The notes under the pieces were generated by a model. The model did not search any database and was not told where the DNA came from. It saw nothing but the letters and a program-made list of their open reading frames with translations. Shown piece by piece: positions 27,317-34,628 of a stretch of DNA of 64,000 nt. A program made the translations under genes and the position numbers. Each line of letters begins with the position of its first letter. The stretch's first letter is position 1. The DNA is from Haloarcula mannanilytica (GTDB lineage: Archaea; Halobacteriota; Halobacteria; Halobacteriales; Haloarculaceae): positions 94,459 through 158,458 of the forward strand of contig NZ_BIXZ01000008.1 in assembly GCF_005406125.1 (NCBI RefSeq), given 5' to 3'.

Positions 27317-27664
27317 ATGTCCAAGAGAGACACACTGAACTGGAGCTCGGTATTCGACTGCCTAGCGAACGACGAACGGCGGACCGTCCTGAGCTTCCTA
27401 CTCGACGAGGGTGGCCAGGTATCGATAACCGACGTGGCCACACACCTCGCAGTCGACGAGGACGACGCCGACGCGGTCCACCGGGCGCGCGTCCACCTGC
27501 ACCACATCCACCTCCCGAAGCTCAGCGCCGCGGGACTCATCACCTGGAGCCGCGACCAGGACACAGTCCGGGAGACACCGCTCGCGTACCAACTCCCCGT
27601 CGGAGCCATCACGACCGCCTCGGCGACCGCAGCCCAGGACGGTGAAAGACAGACGAGCGACTGA
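27317..27664 (+). CDS. DUF7344-type winged-helix protein
   Basis: 115 residues: LNWSSVFDCLANDERRTVLSFLLDEGGQVSITDVATHLAV, then ARVHLHHIHLPKLSAAGLITWSRDQDTVRET. This is the winged-HTH pattern of a large haloarchaeal family, with the conserved HxHLPKL segment. It is probably a DNA-binding regulator. It lies nine bases before a HalOD1 gene, and this pairing is frequent in haloarchaea as far as I recall. Confidence 0.8.
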   Translation: MSKRDTLNWSSVFDCLANDERRTVLSFLLDEGGQVSITDVATHLAVDEDDADAVHRARVHLHHIHLPKLSAAGLITWSRDQDTVRETPLAYQLPVGAITTASATAAQDGERQTSD

Positions 27665-27673
27665 TACGAGGAG

Positions 27674-27949
27674 ATGTCAGGTACCGAAGACGGCGGCGAA
27701 GTCGTGGACTCGGTGACCGAGCCGTACGAATCTATCACCGAAGTCCTCGTCCGAGCCGTCTCGACAGCAAGCGACTGTGACCCCATCGACCTGCCCCCGC
27801 TGGCAGAAACTGTGGACGCGGACGTGCTGGAAGCGCTGTTCCCCGCGCCGGACAGCGACCTGACGGTGTCGTTCGAGTTCGCTGGGATGGATATCGTCCT
27901 GCAGAGCCCGGCGACGGTGTACGTACAGCGGGTGTCCCTACCCGAGTAA
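27674..27949 (+). CDS. HalOD1 output-domain protein
   Basis: 91 residues: SVTEPYESITEVLVRAVSTASDCDPIDLPPLAETVDADVLEALF, then LTVSFEFAGMDIVLQSPATVYV. This is the stand-alone form of the HalOD1 domain, which is found at the ends of haloarchaeal signalling proteins. Its molecular activity is unknown. It follows the DUF7344 gene closely and probably works with it. Confidence 0.8.
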   Translation: MSGTEDGGEVVDSVTEPYESITEVLVRAVSTASDCDPIDLPPLAETVDADVLEALFPAPDSDLTVSFEFAGMDIVLQSPATVYVQRVSLPE

Positions 27950-27979
27950 CCGGGCTGGCTGTGGCCCGCTCCGCGGGAC

Positions 27980-28453
27980 TCAGCGCTCGACGGTCTTCTC
28001 GACAACACGAATGTCCTGAATTGCCGTCGTCGGATACTCGCCGTCCTCGTCCTTTTCGTTGGCCTTCACCATGTCCCAGACCACGTTGAGACCGGTCGTC
28101 ACGCCCTCCAGCGCCTCCATCTCGCAGCCGGTCTTCCCGACCGTCTCGACGGCGACCGTTATTTCGACGGCCTCATCGCCGACGGTGAACTCGACTTCGA
28201 CGTTCGTGATCGGTATCTGGTGGCACATCGGCACGGTCTCCCAGGTGTGTTTGACCGCCTGTATCGCGCCGATGCGTGCCGTCGTCAGCACGTCGCCTTT
28301 CTCCACCTCGTCGGCGTCAATGGCTGCCAGCGTGGACTCAGTGAGTCGAATCTGGCCGCGCGCGACCGCGCGGCGCTGGCTCTCGGCCTTGTCGCCGACA
28401 TCGACCATCTGGGCGTCCCCCTCCTCGTCGACGTGCGTGAACTCCTCGGACAT
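27980..28453 (-). CDS. moaC: Cyclic pyranopterin monophosphate synthase MoaC
   Basis: 157 residues from the ATG at 28453. FTHVDEEGDAQMVDVGDKAESQRRAVARG is the N-terminal signature, MCHQIPITNVEVEF is the substrate loop (HPLP in most bacteria, HQIP here), and VGKTGCEMEALEGVTTGLNVVWDMVKA holds catalytic Lys and Asp positions. MoaC rearranges the product of MoaA into cPMP, the first Moco intermediate. It follows moaB on the same strand. Confidence 0.95.
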   Translation of the reverse strand: MSEEFTHVDEEGDAQMVDVGDKAESQRRAVARGQIRLTESTLAAIDADEVEKGDVLTTARIGAIQAVKHTWETVPMCHQIPITNVEVEFTVGDEAVEITVAVETVGKTGCEMEALEGVTTGLNVVWDMVKANEKDEDGEYPTTAIQDIRVVEKTVER

Positions 28454-28497
28454 AGCTACCCGTAGCCGACCCCGGCCCAAAACCGTGCGGGTCCGCG

Positions 28498-29112
28498 TTA
28501 CCGCCGGACGAGTCCCAGCAGGTGGCCCACGGCCGGTGCGACCAGTTTCTCCGCGCCCGTCCGGGCGGCGTTCTCGCTCCCAGGCAGACAGAACACCAGG
28601 CGGTCGTCGACGACGCCGGCGGTCGCCCGCGAGGCCATCGCCATCGGCCCGACCTCCTCGTAGGAGAGCCAGCGGAACAGCTCGCCGAAGCCGGGTATCG
28701 GCCGGTCGAACAGCGGTTCGATGGCATCGACGGTCACGTCGTCGGGCGTGAGTCCGGTCCCGCCGGTCGTCAGGACCACGTCGACGCCGTCATCGAGCAG
28801 CGCGGCGACGGCATCCTCGATGGCATCCATCTCGTCGGCGACGAGACGGCGCTCGACGATTTCGTGGCCCGCGTCCTCACAGGCCTCGGCGATGACATCA
28901 CCGGCCGGGTCGTCGTCCAGCGTTCGCGAGGAGGAGACCGTGAGAACGCCGATTCCAACCCCTTCGGCGTCGTGAGCATGGTGGTCATCGTGGGCGTGGT
29001 CCTCGTGGCTGTGGTCGTGGCCTCCATGGCCGTGGTCGTGACCATTGTCGTGGTCCGCGTGGCTGTGACCTCCTTCGCCGTGACTGGCGTCCCCGTCGTG
29101 ATCGTGTCCCAT
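28498..29112 (-). CDS. moaB: MoaB/MogA molybdopterin adenylyltransferase with His-rich N-terminus
   Basis: 204 residues from the ATG at 29112. Residues 1-50 carry 17 His, mostly as DH, GH and SH pairs, likely a metal-binding tail. The MoaB domain follows: [37 protein letters not shown], the [16 protein letters not shown] segment and [17 protein letters not shown]. It adenylates molybdopterin before metal insertion. The tail recalls the His-rich metal-storage regions of UreE and HypB. It lies 44 bases upstream of moaC. Confidence 0.92.
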   Translation of the reverse strand: MGHDHDGDASHGEGGHSHADHDNGHDHGHGGHDHSHEDHAHDDHHAHDAEGVGIGVLTVSSSRTLDDDPAGDVIAEACEDAGHEIVERRLVADEMDAIEDAVAALLDDGVDVVLTTGGTGLTPDDVTVDAIEPLFDRPIPGFGELFRWLSYEEVGPMAMASRATAGVVDDRLVFCLPGSENAARTGAEKLVAPAVGHLLGLVRR

Positions 29113-29214
29113 ACCCGGTATGACAGCCGGCGTGGAAATATACCCTCGGCTGCGTGGCTGGCGACTCACGAGGACCCGCGACGGCTCGATAGCCGAATTA
29201 GCGACCCCAGCGTC

Positions 29215-29712
29215 TCACTCGTAGTACGGCAGGCGCTCGACGACCTCCGCGAAGGCGACGTTCTCGCGGACCTGCTCCATCTCGACGCGGAGGCGCTCGC
29301 CGACCTCTGCATCGGAGACGATGACGACGTAGCCGCCGTCAATGCGCGCGACGCCGTCGCCTTTGTCGCCGATGTTGTCGATCTCGACCACGCGCGTCTC
29401 GCCCTCGGCAACCGGCGGGCCTGTAGGGGCAAACTCCGGCTCGCCGGTCGGCTCGTCGGAGCGGGATTCGGACTGTTCGGGTCGGGCCTGTGGCTGAGGC
29501 TCGGACTCGGAGCGGGATTGGGGCTGTGACCGGGACTCGGATTCGGACTGGGGCGGCACGACATCGGAGTGGAACAGTGCGATCCGGTACAGGGTCTCAG
29601 GGGCCAGCGTTCCCAGCTCGACCTCCTGTTTCGGAATCTCGATCACGTACGAGTCGTCGTGCTCCTCGACGGGTGCGGTAAAGAGACAGTGAAGATCTGA
29701 ATCGGTCGCCAT
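29215..29712 (-). CDS. TRAM-domain protein with low-complexity linker
   Basis: 165 residues. The N-terminal 50 residues (LHCLFTAPVEEHDDSYVIEIPKQEVELGTL) form a small beta-rich unit. Residues 53-95 are an Arg/Ser/Glu/Gln-rich linker with repeated SES/SRS/PQ units. The C-terminus is a TRAM barrel (VAEGETRVVEIDNIGDKGDGVARIDGGYVVIV...), an RNA-binding OB-like fold. Haloarchaeal TRAM proteins are thought to act as RNA chaperones. The gene stands alone with an AT-rich promoter just upstream. Confidence 0.85.
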   Translation of the reverse strand: MATDSDLHCLFTAPVEEHDDSYVIEIPKQEVELGTLAPETLYRIALFHSDVVPPQSESESRSQPQSRSESEPQPQARPEQSESRSDEPTGEPEFAPTGPPVAEGETRVVEIDNIGDKGDGVARIDGGYVVIVSDAEVGERLRVEMEQVRENVAFAEVVERLPYYE

Positions 29713-29854
29713 TTCTATAATTAGTTAAACTAGCACCGGAACTGCATTGATTCTGGTGTTTTCGATCCGCCAGTAACCGGTGGCGTGTGCTGGCCGGGAC
29801 AGGCCGCGCATGGTCTCTGATCGGAGGATCGTATCCGACTACTTTGAGCGACGA

Positions 29855-30172
29855 CTATTCGAACTCGAACAGTCGACGGAGTTCGCGTTCGATGGCGTCA
29901 GTGAACGCCGACAGAACCGTCTCGAAGCTCGCTTCGTCGCCCGGCAGGGACTGTGCGCGGGTCGCGGTATCGTCCGGGAGTCGGATGTGGAACGTCCCGT
30001 CGCCCTCGTACACCGGCTCGCTCTCGCTGAGAATCTGCCGGTCGATCCCGCGGAGAATCTCGGAGTCGTACTGGCCGTGCAGCTCCTGATATGCGTTCGA
30101 GTACGCCGTTTCGAGCTCTTCGAAGTAGTGGACGTATTTCTCCTCGAACTTTTCGGCGTCGAACTCGGTCAT
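29855..30172 (-). CDS. DUF5783 family protein
   Basis: 105 residues: MTEFDAEKFEEKYVHYFEELETAYSNAYQELHGQYDSEILRGIDRQIL, then EPVYEGDGTFHIRLPDD. It is a haloarchaeal family of small, acidic, soluble proteins without known function (family name from memory). It stands alone between the TRAM gene and the interrupted HD-domain gene. Confidence 0.7.
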   Translation of the reverse strand: MTEFDAEKFEEKYVHYFEELETAYSNAYQELHGQYDSEILRGIDRQILSESEPVYEGDGTFHIRLPDDTATRAQSLPGDEASFETVLSAFTDAIERELRRLFEFE

Positions 30173-30239
30173 GGCTGCAATGTCGCCGGGCGAAGGTAAA
30201 GGGTTCTAGCTTCCAGAGCCACCGGTTACGAACGGTGTG

Positions 30240-30905
30240 TCACCGGTCGCCCGTAACCCCGGTTTCGGCGGCGAACTGCGTGAAAAAGTCGTCCATGAAC
30301 TCTCGTCGGGTTCGACCGAGCCGCTGACCGGGCGGCGTATACAGCCTATCCAGGCGTTCCCGTGCCCACTCCCGCAGGAGTTCGATATCCGGGACATCCG
30401 ACGAGGGCAGTTCGGCACCTGCCGCGTCATCGATGATGGCGTATTTCTCGCCCGTTCGTCCCGACCGCTCGCCGACGATACAGGCCATGCGAACGAGCCC
30501 GCGTGCCCCGGCGGCGTCCAGTTTGTCGGCATCGAAGAGGAGTTTCGCTTCGAGCGTTTCCGGTTACGGGGAACTGGACCGGATACTGTGCGTTCGGATG
30601 CAGTGTTTGATAGCCTCGATGCGGTCGGTGGGCACCGACTCGGCCGTGAGGAGCCCCGCGGCTTCCGCGGTGGCCCACTCGTCGTGGTCGTCGATTTCGC
30701 CCGAGCGCTCGCGGGGCCGGCCGATATCGTGGAGCCACGCCGCGGCGGCGAGGACCCCCCGGTCGACCGGTCGGTCACAGGTGTCCGCTAACCGAAGCGC
30801 GACATCTCGGACCCGTTTGGCGTGAAACTGATCGTGTGCTGGGAGGGCGTTTTCGTAGTACGGCAGCGACAGCGTTCGTGCAAGAGGTACCAATTCCTGT
30901 GTCAT
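30240..30905 (-). pseudogene. HD-domain phosphohydrolase gene interrupted by an in-frame TAA
   Basis: From the ATG at 30905 the frame encodes 113 residues and meets TAA at 30566-30564; the same frame then continues for 108 more residues to a stop at 30240. The HD motif (AAAAWLHDIGR) and first His (HDQFHAKRV) lie before the stop, and the conserved LLFDADKLDAAGARGLV lies after it. The sequence ...SSSP*PETLEA would be repaired by TAA to GAA, one base. It is therefore a recent nonsense mutation, a sequencing error or readthrough. An internal ATG at 30488 could restart the C-terminal part. Confidence 0.85.
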
Positions 30906-30989
30906 CGGCGGCGGTGGCACCTCGCTCGCCGGCTGGGATAACTGCTGTGAAATGACCCTCGTTCGTTGACACGAGTGGAGACGGCCCAA

Positions 30990-31649
30990 TCAGCAGGTGT
31001 CAAGCAAGTCATCGAGAAGCTTCCGCTGGGCGGCAGCGAGATGTTCTGTGAACGTTGAAGTGGAGATATCCAGCGCGTCGGCCACGTCGCCGGCGGTCGC
31101 CTCGCGCGGGTGCTCGAAGTAGCCCATCTCGTGGGCCCGACCGAGGACCTCGCGCTGGCGCTCGGTCAGTTTCGCACGGTCGAGCACGACTGGCCGGTCC
31201 GTCTCCGAGGACGCGTCTTCCAGCAGTCGCCGGAGTTTGACGGTCTCACCTTCCGACTTGAGATCGGCGACAATCTCCCGTAGGGTCGGCATATCCTCGA
31301 CGAGAAACGTAACAACGATAGATTCGGTGTCAGCCGAGAACTCCTGAACGACGCAGCCGGCCGCTTCGATACGTTCACACACACAGCCCTGTTCGGCCGC
31401 CCGAGACAGTTGGAAGACGTGTCGCTGGTCGTACGCGAAGATGTGGTCCACAGTCTGGCGTTCGCTCTGTAGCACTCTCGGAGAGTCATGACCACCCTTC
31501 AGAGTGAACTCTTCGAGAACACGGTTGGTACCACCACTCCGTACGCTCCGGGAGACCGACGACACTGACCACTCGTCGTCAGCGTGCGGTTGCACTTGAC
31601 ACGACCGAGGACCGAACACTTCGACCTCGGCGAGCATTCGGCCCGACAT
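30990..31649 (-). CDS. narO: NarO-like redox-responsive HTH-10 regulator
   Basis: 219 residues from the ATG at 31649; upstream in-frame starts at 31715 and 31694 overlap the operator region. The N-terminal half has SCQVQPH and then GCVCERIEAAGCV, giving the pattern Cys-xn-Cys-x-Cys-x7-Cys described for haloarchaeal NarO, the oxygen-responsive activator of denitrification genes. The C-terminal HTH-10 reads LTERQREVLGRAHEMGYFEHPREATAGDVADALDISTSTFTEHLAAAQRKLL. It is divergent from the nar operon, with an 18-bp palindrome between them. The Cys set probably holds an Fe-S cluster or redox centre (inference). Confidence 0.85.
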   Translation of the reverse strand: MSGRMLAEVEVFGPRSCQVQPHADDEWSVSSVSRSVRSGGTNRVLEEFTLKGGHDSPRVLQSERQTVDHIFAYDQRHVFQLSRAAEQGCVCERIEAAGCVVQEFSADTESIVVTFLVEDMPTLREIVADLKSEGETVKLRRLLEDASSETDRPVVLDRAKLTERQREVLGRAHEMGYFEHPREATAGDVADALDISTSTFTEHLAAAQRKLLDDLLDTC

Positions 31650-31684
31650 GTTTTGTGGATGGTTCGGCTCCCATAAGAAGGTCA

Positions 31685-31702
31685 ATGCGAACATGTTCGC
31701 AT
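31685..31702. promoter_or_regulatory. 18-bp perfect palindrome, candidate NarO operator
   Basis: ATGCGAACATGTTCGCAT is its own reverse complement and lies 10 bases before the TATA-like box of the nar operon (31713-31720), as well as 36 bases before the narO start on the other strand. The position suits an activator site for narA and possible control of narO. Confidence 0.65.
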
Positions 31703-31712
31703 AAAAAGCCGC

Positions 31713-31720
31713 CATATAAT
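31713..31720 (+). promoter_or_regulatory. TATA-like box of the nar operon
   Basis: CATATAAT is followed by no start codon at leaderless distance. Transcription from about 31743 would give a leader of roughly 85 bases before narA at 31830. Confidence 0.55.
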
Positions 31721-31748
31721 GGGCCTAAGATGTCGGGCTGGCAGTTCA

Positions 31749-31772
31749 TCGGGGTCCTGGGACAAACCCCGA
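31749..31772 (+). promoter_or_regulatory. Stem-loop in the narA leader
   Basis: TCGGGGT (31749-31755) pairs perfectly with ACCCCGA (31766-31772), with a 10-base loop. It begins just downstream of the expected transcription start. Confidence 0.45.
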
Positions 31773-31829
31773 ATACAGCGACACGCCGCAGCCGATTGAA
31801 TCGCTGACGAACCGAGATACCACAAGATT

Positions 31830-32405
31830 ATGAGACGCAACACGATACTCATCGGTCTGTTGATAACAGCGGTGTTGCTGCCGATGTGGTACGTCGCCAT
31901 GCACGGCGAGCCACCATCGGAAGAGATCGCTATCGACGAGAGCGTCAGCGACATCCGGCCGCTAGATAGCCCGGTAGAGACGCCGAACAAACTATCGCCG
32001 AGCCAGGTCGGTGTCGTCGTCTGGGTCGCACTGTTCGTCCTGGTGGGCGTCCTGACAGCCGCCCATCAGTTCATGAACAGAGCGGTTCGACCGCCGGACG
32101 ACGCCGAGCCGGTCACTGACGGGGGGACCGTCTCGCTGCCGTGGCTCGACACGGAGAGTCGCTGGGTCGTCGAGTACCACGACGCCTCGGACGCCATCGA
32201 AGGGCTCGTCGCTATGAGCGGGCTGACAGTCCTGTCTATCGTCTTCGCGGCGTTGTTCACCGGCGAGTACCTCACGCTCGCCCGGACCCAGTACTTCGGG
32301 CTGTACGCGACCGGGATGTTCCTCTCGCTCGCGCTCTCGACGGTCGCGTACTACGCCTGGTTCATGCCACACGTCGAGGTCGCCGAACTCAGGGGGCACG
32401 AATGA
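31830..32405 (+). CDS. narA: NarA-type membrane protein, first gene of the nar operon
   Basis: 191 residues. An N-terminal helix (ILIGLLITAVLLPMWYVAM) is followed by an exposed acidic stretch, a second helix (VVVWVALFVLVGVLTAA), another loop and two more helices near the C-terminus. It matches the position and size of the first ORF of haloarchaeal nitrate reductase operons, whose role is not established. It overlaps narB by four bases (ATGA). Confidence 0.75.
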   Translation: MRRNTILIGLLITAVLLPMWYVAMHGEPPSEEIAIDESVSDIRPLDSPVETPNKLSPSQVGVVVWVALFVLVGVLTAAHQFMNRAVRPPDDAEPVTDGGTVSLPWLDTESRWVVEYHDASDAIEGLVAMSGLTVLSIVFAALFTGEYLTLARTQYFGLYATGMFLSLALSTVAYYAWFMPHVEVAELRGHE

Positions 32406-33055
32406 TCGAGTATCCGAAACCCGATGACGACGACGAGGAACAGGGCGACGACTGCTCGTGTGACGGGGCCAGCACGTCCCCGACGCTGTACGGGGACGCC
32501 CGCGCGGAACTCCGACGCCGGGACTTCGCGAAGTTCCTCGCGACCGTCGGCGGCCTGACCGCTGTGGCCAGCCTCGCCGCCCCGCTTGCCAGCACCACGC
32601 AGGTGTTCGAGCGGGGATACAGCGGGCCGGTGTACTCCGACGGTATCCACCTCGTCGACGGCGAGGGCGAGCGCATCACCGAGGACCGGCTTTCCGAAGG
32701 CGAGCACATTACCGTGTTTCCGGAGCCACGGCCCGGGATCGAGGACGCGCCGACGCTGCTGGTGCGCTACGCCGAGTCCGACTACGGCAGCGATATCTCG
32801 GAAGGGTTCACCGTCAGCGGCTACGCCGCGTTCTCGAAGGTGTGTACCCACGCCGGCTGTATGGTCTCTGACCGCGAGGAGGACCTGGTCGTCTGTCCCT
32901 GCCACTTCGGGAAATTCAACGTGCTGGAAGGGGCGGCGGTCAGCGGCGGTCCGCCGGGGCGACCGCTCCCACAATTGCCGATCACGGTGACCAGCGACGG
33001 ATTCCTCGTCGCCACCGGCGACTTTGAGGGGCCAGTCGGCCCCGGAGGTGGATAA
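32402..33055 (+). CDS. narB: Rieske iron-sulfur protein of the nitrate respiration complex
   Basis: 217 residues. An acidic cytosolic start with CSCDG is followed by a Tat-like anchor ([26 protein letters not shown]). The Rieske domain carries CTHAGC near residue 143 and CPCHFG near 160, the Cys-His pairs for the [2Fe-2S] cluster. With the adjacent cytochrome b it should pass quinol electrons to NarGH on the outer face of the membrane. It overlaps narC by one base. Confidence 0.93.
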   Translation: MIEYPKPDDDDEEQGDDCSCDGASTSPTLYGDARAELRRRDFAKFLATVGGLTAVASLAAPLASTTQVFERGYSGPVYSDGIHLVDGEGERITEDRLSEGEHITVFPEPRPGIEDAPTLLVRYAESDYGSDISEGFTVSGYAAFSKVCTHAGCMVSDREEDLVVCPCHFGKFNVLEGAAVSGGPPGRPLPQLPITVTSDGFLVATGDFEGPVGPGGG

Positions 33056-34449
33056 TGTCCCGCGCCAAAGCCGTCTACGACTGGTTCGACACGCGGCTGG
33101 ACCTGGAGAATGGCCAGAAGTTCCTCGGCAAGGCGTTCCCGGCCGAGGACTCGTTCCTGCTGGGCGAGGTGGCACTGTTCTGTTTCCTCCTGCTCGTCCT
33201 GTCGGGTATTTTCCTCGGCTTCTTCTTCGAGCCCTCGACCTCCGACGTGGAGTACGACGGCAGCGTCCAGAAGTTCCAGGGCCAGGAGATGCCCGAGGCG
33301 TTCGTTTCGGTGTTACACATCACCTACGACGTGCCCTTCGGGATGTTCATCCGTCGGCTCCACCACTGGGCGGCCCACCTCTTTGTCGCCTCTATCGGGT
33401 TGCACATGTTACGGGTGTTTTTCACCGGTGCGTACCGCAACCCGCGGGAGCCGAACTGGATCGTCGGGACCGGCCTCGCGGCCCTCTCGATGGGCGCGGC
33501 CTACACCGGCTACGCCCTGCCGTTCGACGAGTTCGCCGCCACGGCCACGAGCATCGGCTACAACCTCACGATATCAATACCATTGGCAGGTGATTTCCTC
33601 GGCCAAGTGGTGTTCGGGGGTGAGTTCCCCTCAAGCGCCACCATCCCGCGGCTGTACTTCCTGCACGTCCTCGTGATACCGGCGGCCATCGCCGTGGGCC
33701 TGGCCGTCCACATGGCCATCCTCATCCGGCAGAAACACACCGAGGCCCCGCGCGAGGGCGACGTGACGGGCGGCCGCCAGCCCGTCGACGAGGACAACGA
33801 CGACATCATCATCGGCCTGCCCGCGTTCCCGAACCAGGCCGCAGTGTCGGCCGTCGTGTTCTTCGTTACGGCGGCGACGCTGTCGGCGCTTTCGGGCCTG
33901 TTGCCCGTCCACAACGTCGCCGAGTACGGCCCGAACAACCCTGCGTCCACGCCTGAGCTCATCATGCCGGACTGGTTCCTGATGTGGGTGTACGGCTTCC
34001 TGAAGCTCCTGCCACAGATCAGCTTCAACATCGGCCCGGCCCACATCAACGGGGAGTTCGTCGGCGGCATCGTCCTCCCGGGACTGGTGTTTGCCGCCGT
34101 CGCCGCCTGGCCCTTTATCGACCGAACGGAGCCGACCCACTTCACCGCGGACCCGCTGGACCGGGCCTGGCAGACCGGCGTGGGTGTGGCCGCCGTCGCG
34201 TTCATCATGATCGCCTCGATAGCGGGGATGAACAACATCCTCGCGGACCAGGTGCTCGGGACGACGACGAACGTGGTCAACCCCATCCTGACGGCCGCGT
34301 TGCTCATCGTCCCGCCCGTCTTCGGCGGCATCACGTACCTGCTGTTGCGCGATGGCGAACCGTCGCCGTCCCGGGAGGGCGACGTGGCCGCGGACGGCGG
34401 CCCAGAAGCCGATGAAACGGAGCGTTCCGAACCGGAGGGAGATGGATGA
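33055..34449 (+). CDS. narC: Cytochrome b of the nitrate respiration complex
   Basis: 464 residues with about eight membrane helices. Helix B contains [18 protein letters not shown] and helix D contains [22 protein letters not shown], the two pairs of heme b His ligands. The C-terminal third ([16 protein letters not shown]) matches the subunit IV-like part of a full-length cytochrome b. It oxidises quinol together with the Rieske protein. The last 30 residues are acidic. It overlaps ORF4 by four bases. Confidence 0.93.
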   Translation: MSRAKAVYDWFDTRLDLENGQKFLGKAFPAEDSFLLGEVALFCFLLLVLSGIFLGFFFEPSTSDVEYDGSVQKFQGQEMPEAFVSVLHITYDVPFGMFIRRLHHWAAHLFVASIGLHMLRVFFTGAYRNPREPNWIVGTGLAALSMGAAYTGYALPFDEFAATATSIGYNLTISIPLAGDFLGQVVFGGEFPSSATIPRLYFLHVLVIPAAIAVGLAVHMAILIRQKHTEAPREGDVTGGRQPVDEDNDDIIIGLPAFPNQAAVSAVVFFVTAATLSALSGLLPVHNVAEYGPNNPASTPELIMPDWFLMWVYGFLKLLPQISFNIGPAHINGEFVGGIVLPGLVFAAVAAWPFIDRTEPTHFTADPLDRAWQTGVGVAAVAFIMIASIAGMNNILADQVLGTTTNVVNPILTAALLIVPPVFGGITYLLLRDGEPSPSREGDVAADGGPEADETERSEPEGDG

Positions 34450-34628
34450 CCGCGACCGTCGAACTCACCGAACGACAGTATCGCCTGCTGGATACGACGA
34501 GCAAGCTGGTCGGCCTCGGGCTGGTCGCAACCGGCCTTGAGGTCGGGGGCAGCACGCCGACCGGCATCGTGCTGGCTATCGCTGGCGCTGCCTGCGCGAC
34601 TGGGACTGTGTTCATCACCAATGAGTAG
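34446..34628 (+). CDS. Small nar operon membrane protein (ORF4)
   Basis: 60 residues with one or two hydrophobic helices: [37 protein letters not shown]. It corresponds to the small ORF between cytochrome b and narG in haloarchaeal nar operons. It overlaps narC by four bases and narG by eight (ATGAGTAG), so translation is strongly coupled. Its function is unknown; a complex-assembly or anchoring role is a guess. Confidence 0.75.
   Translation: MTATVELTERQYRLLDTTSKLVGLGLVATGLEVGGSTPTGIVLAIAGAACATGTVFITNE

Noticed and set aside
30240..30905. Frameshift in the HD-domain gene
   Set aside because: Reading through shows the two halves are in the same frame; the defect is a single stop codon, not a shift.
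31730..31807. 25-codon leader ORF before narA
   Set aside because: Its ATG is only 10 bases after the TATA box and so would lie upstream of the transcription start.
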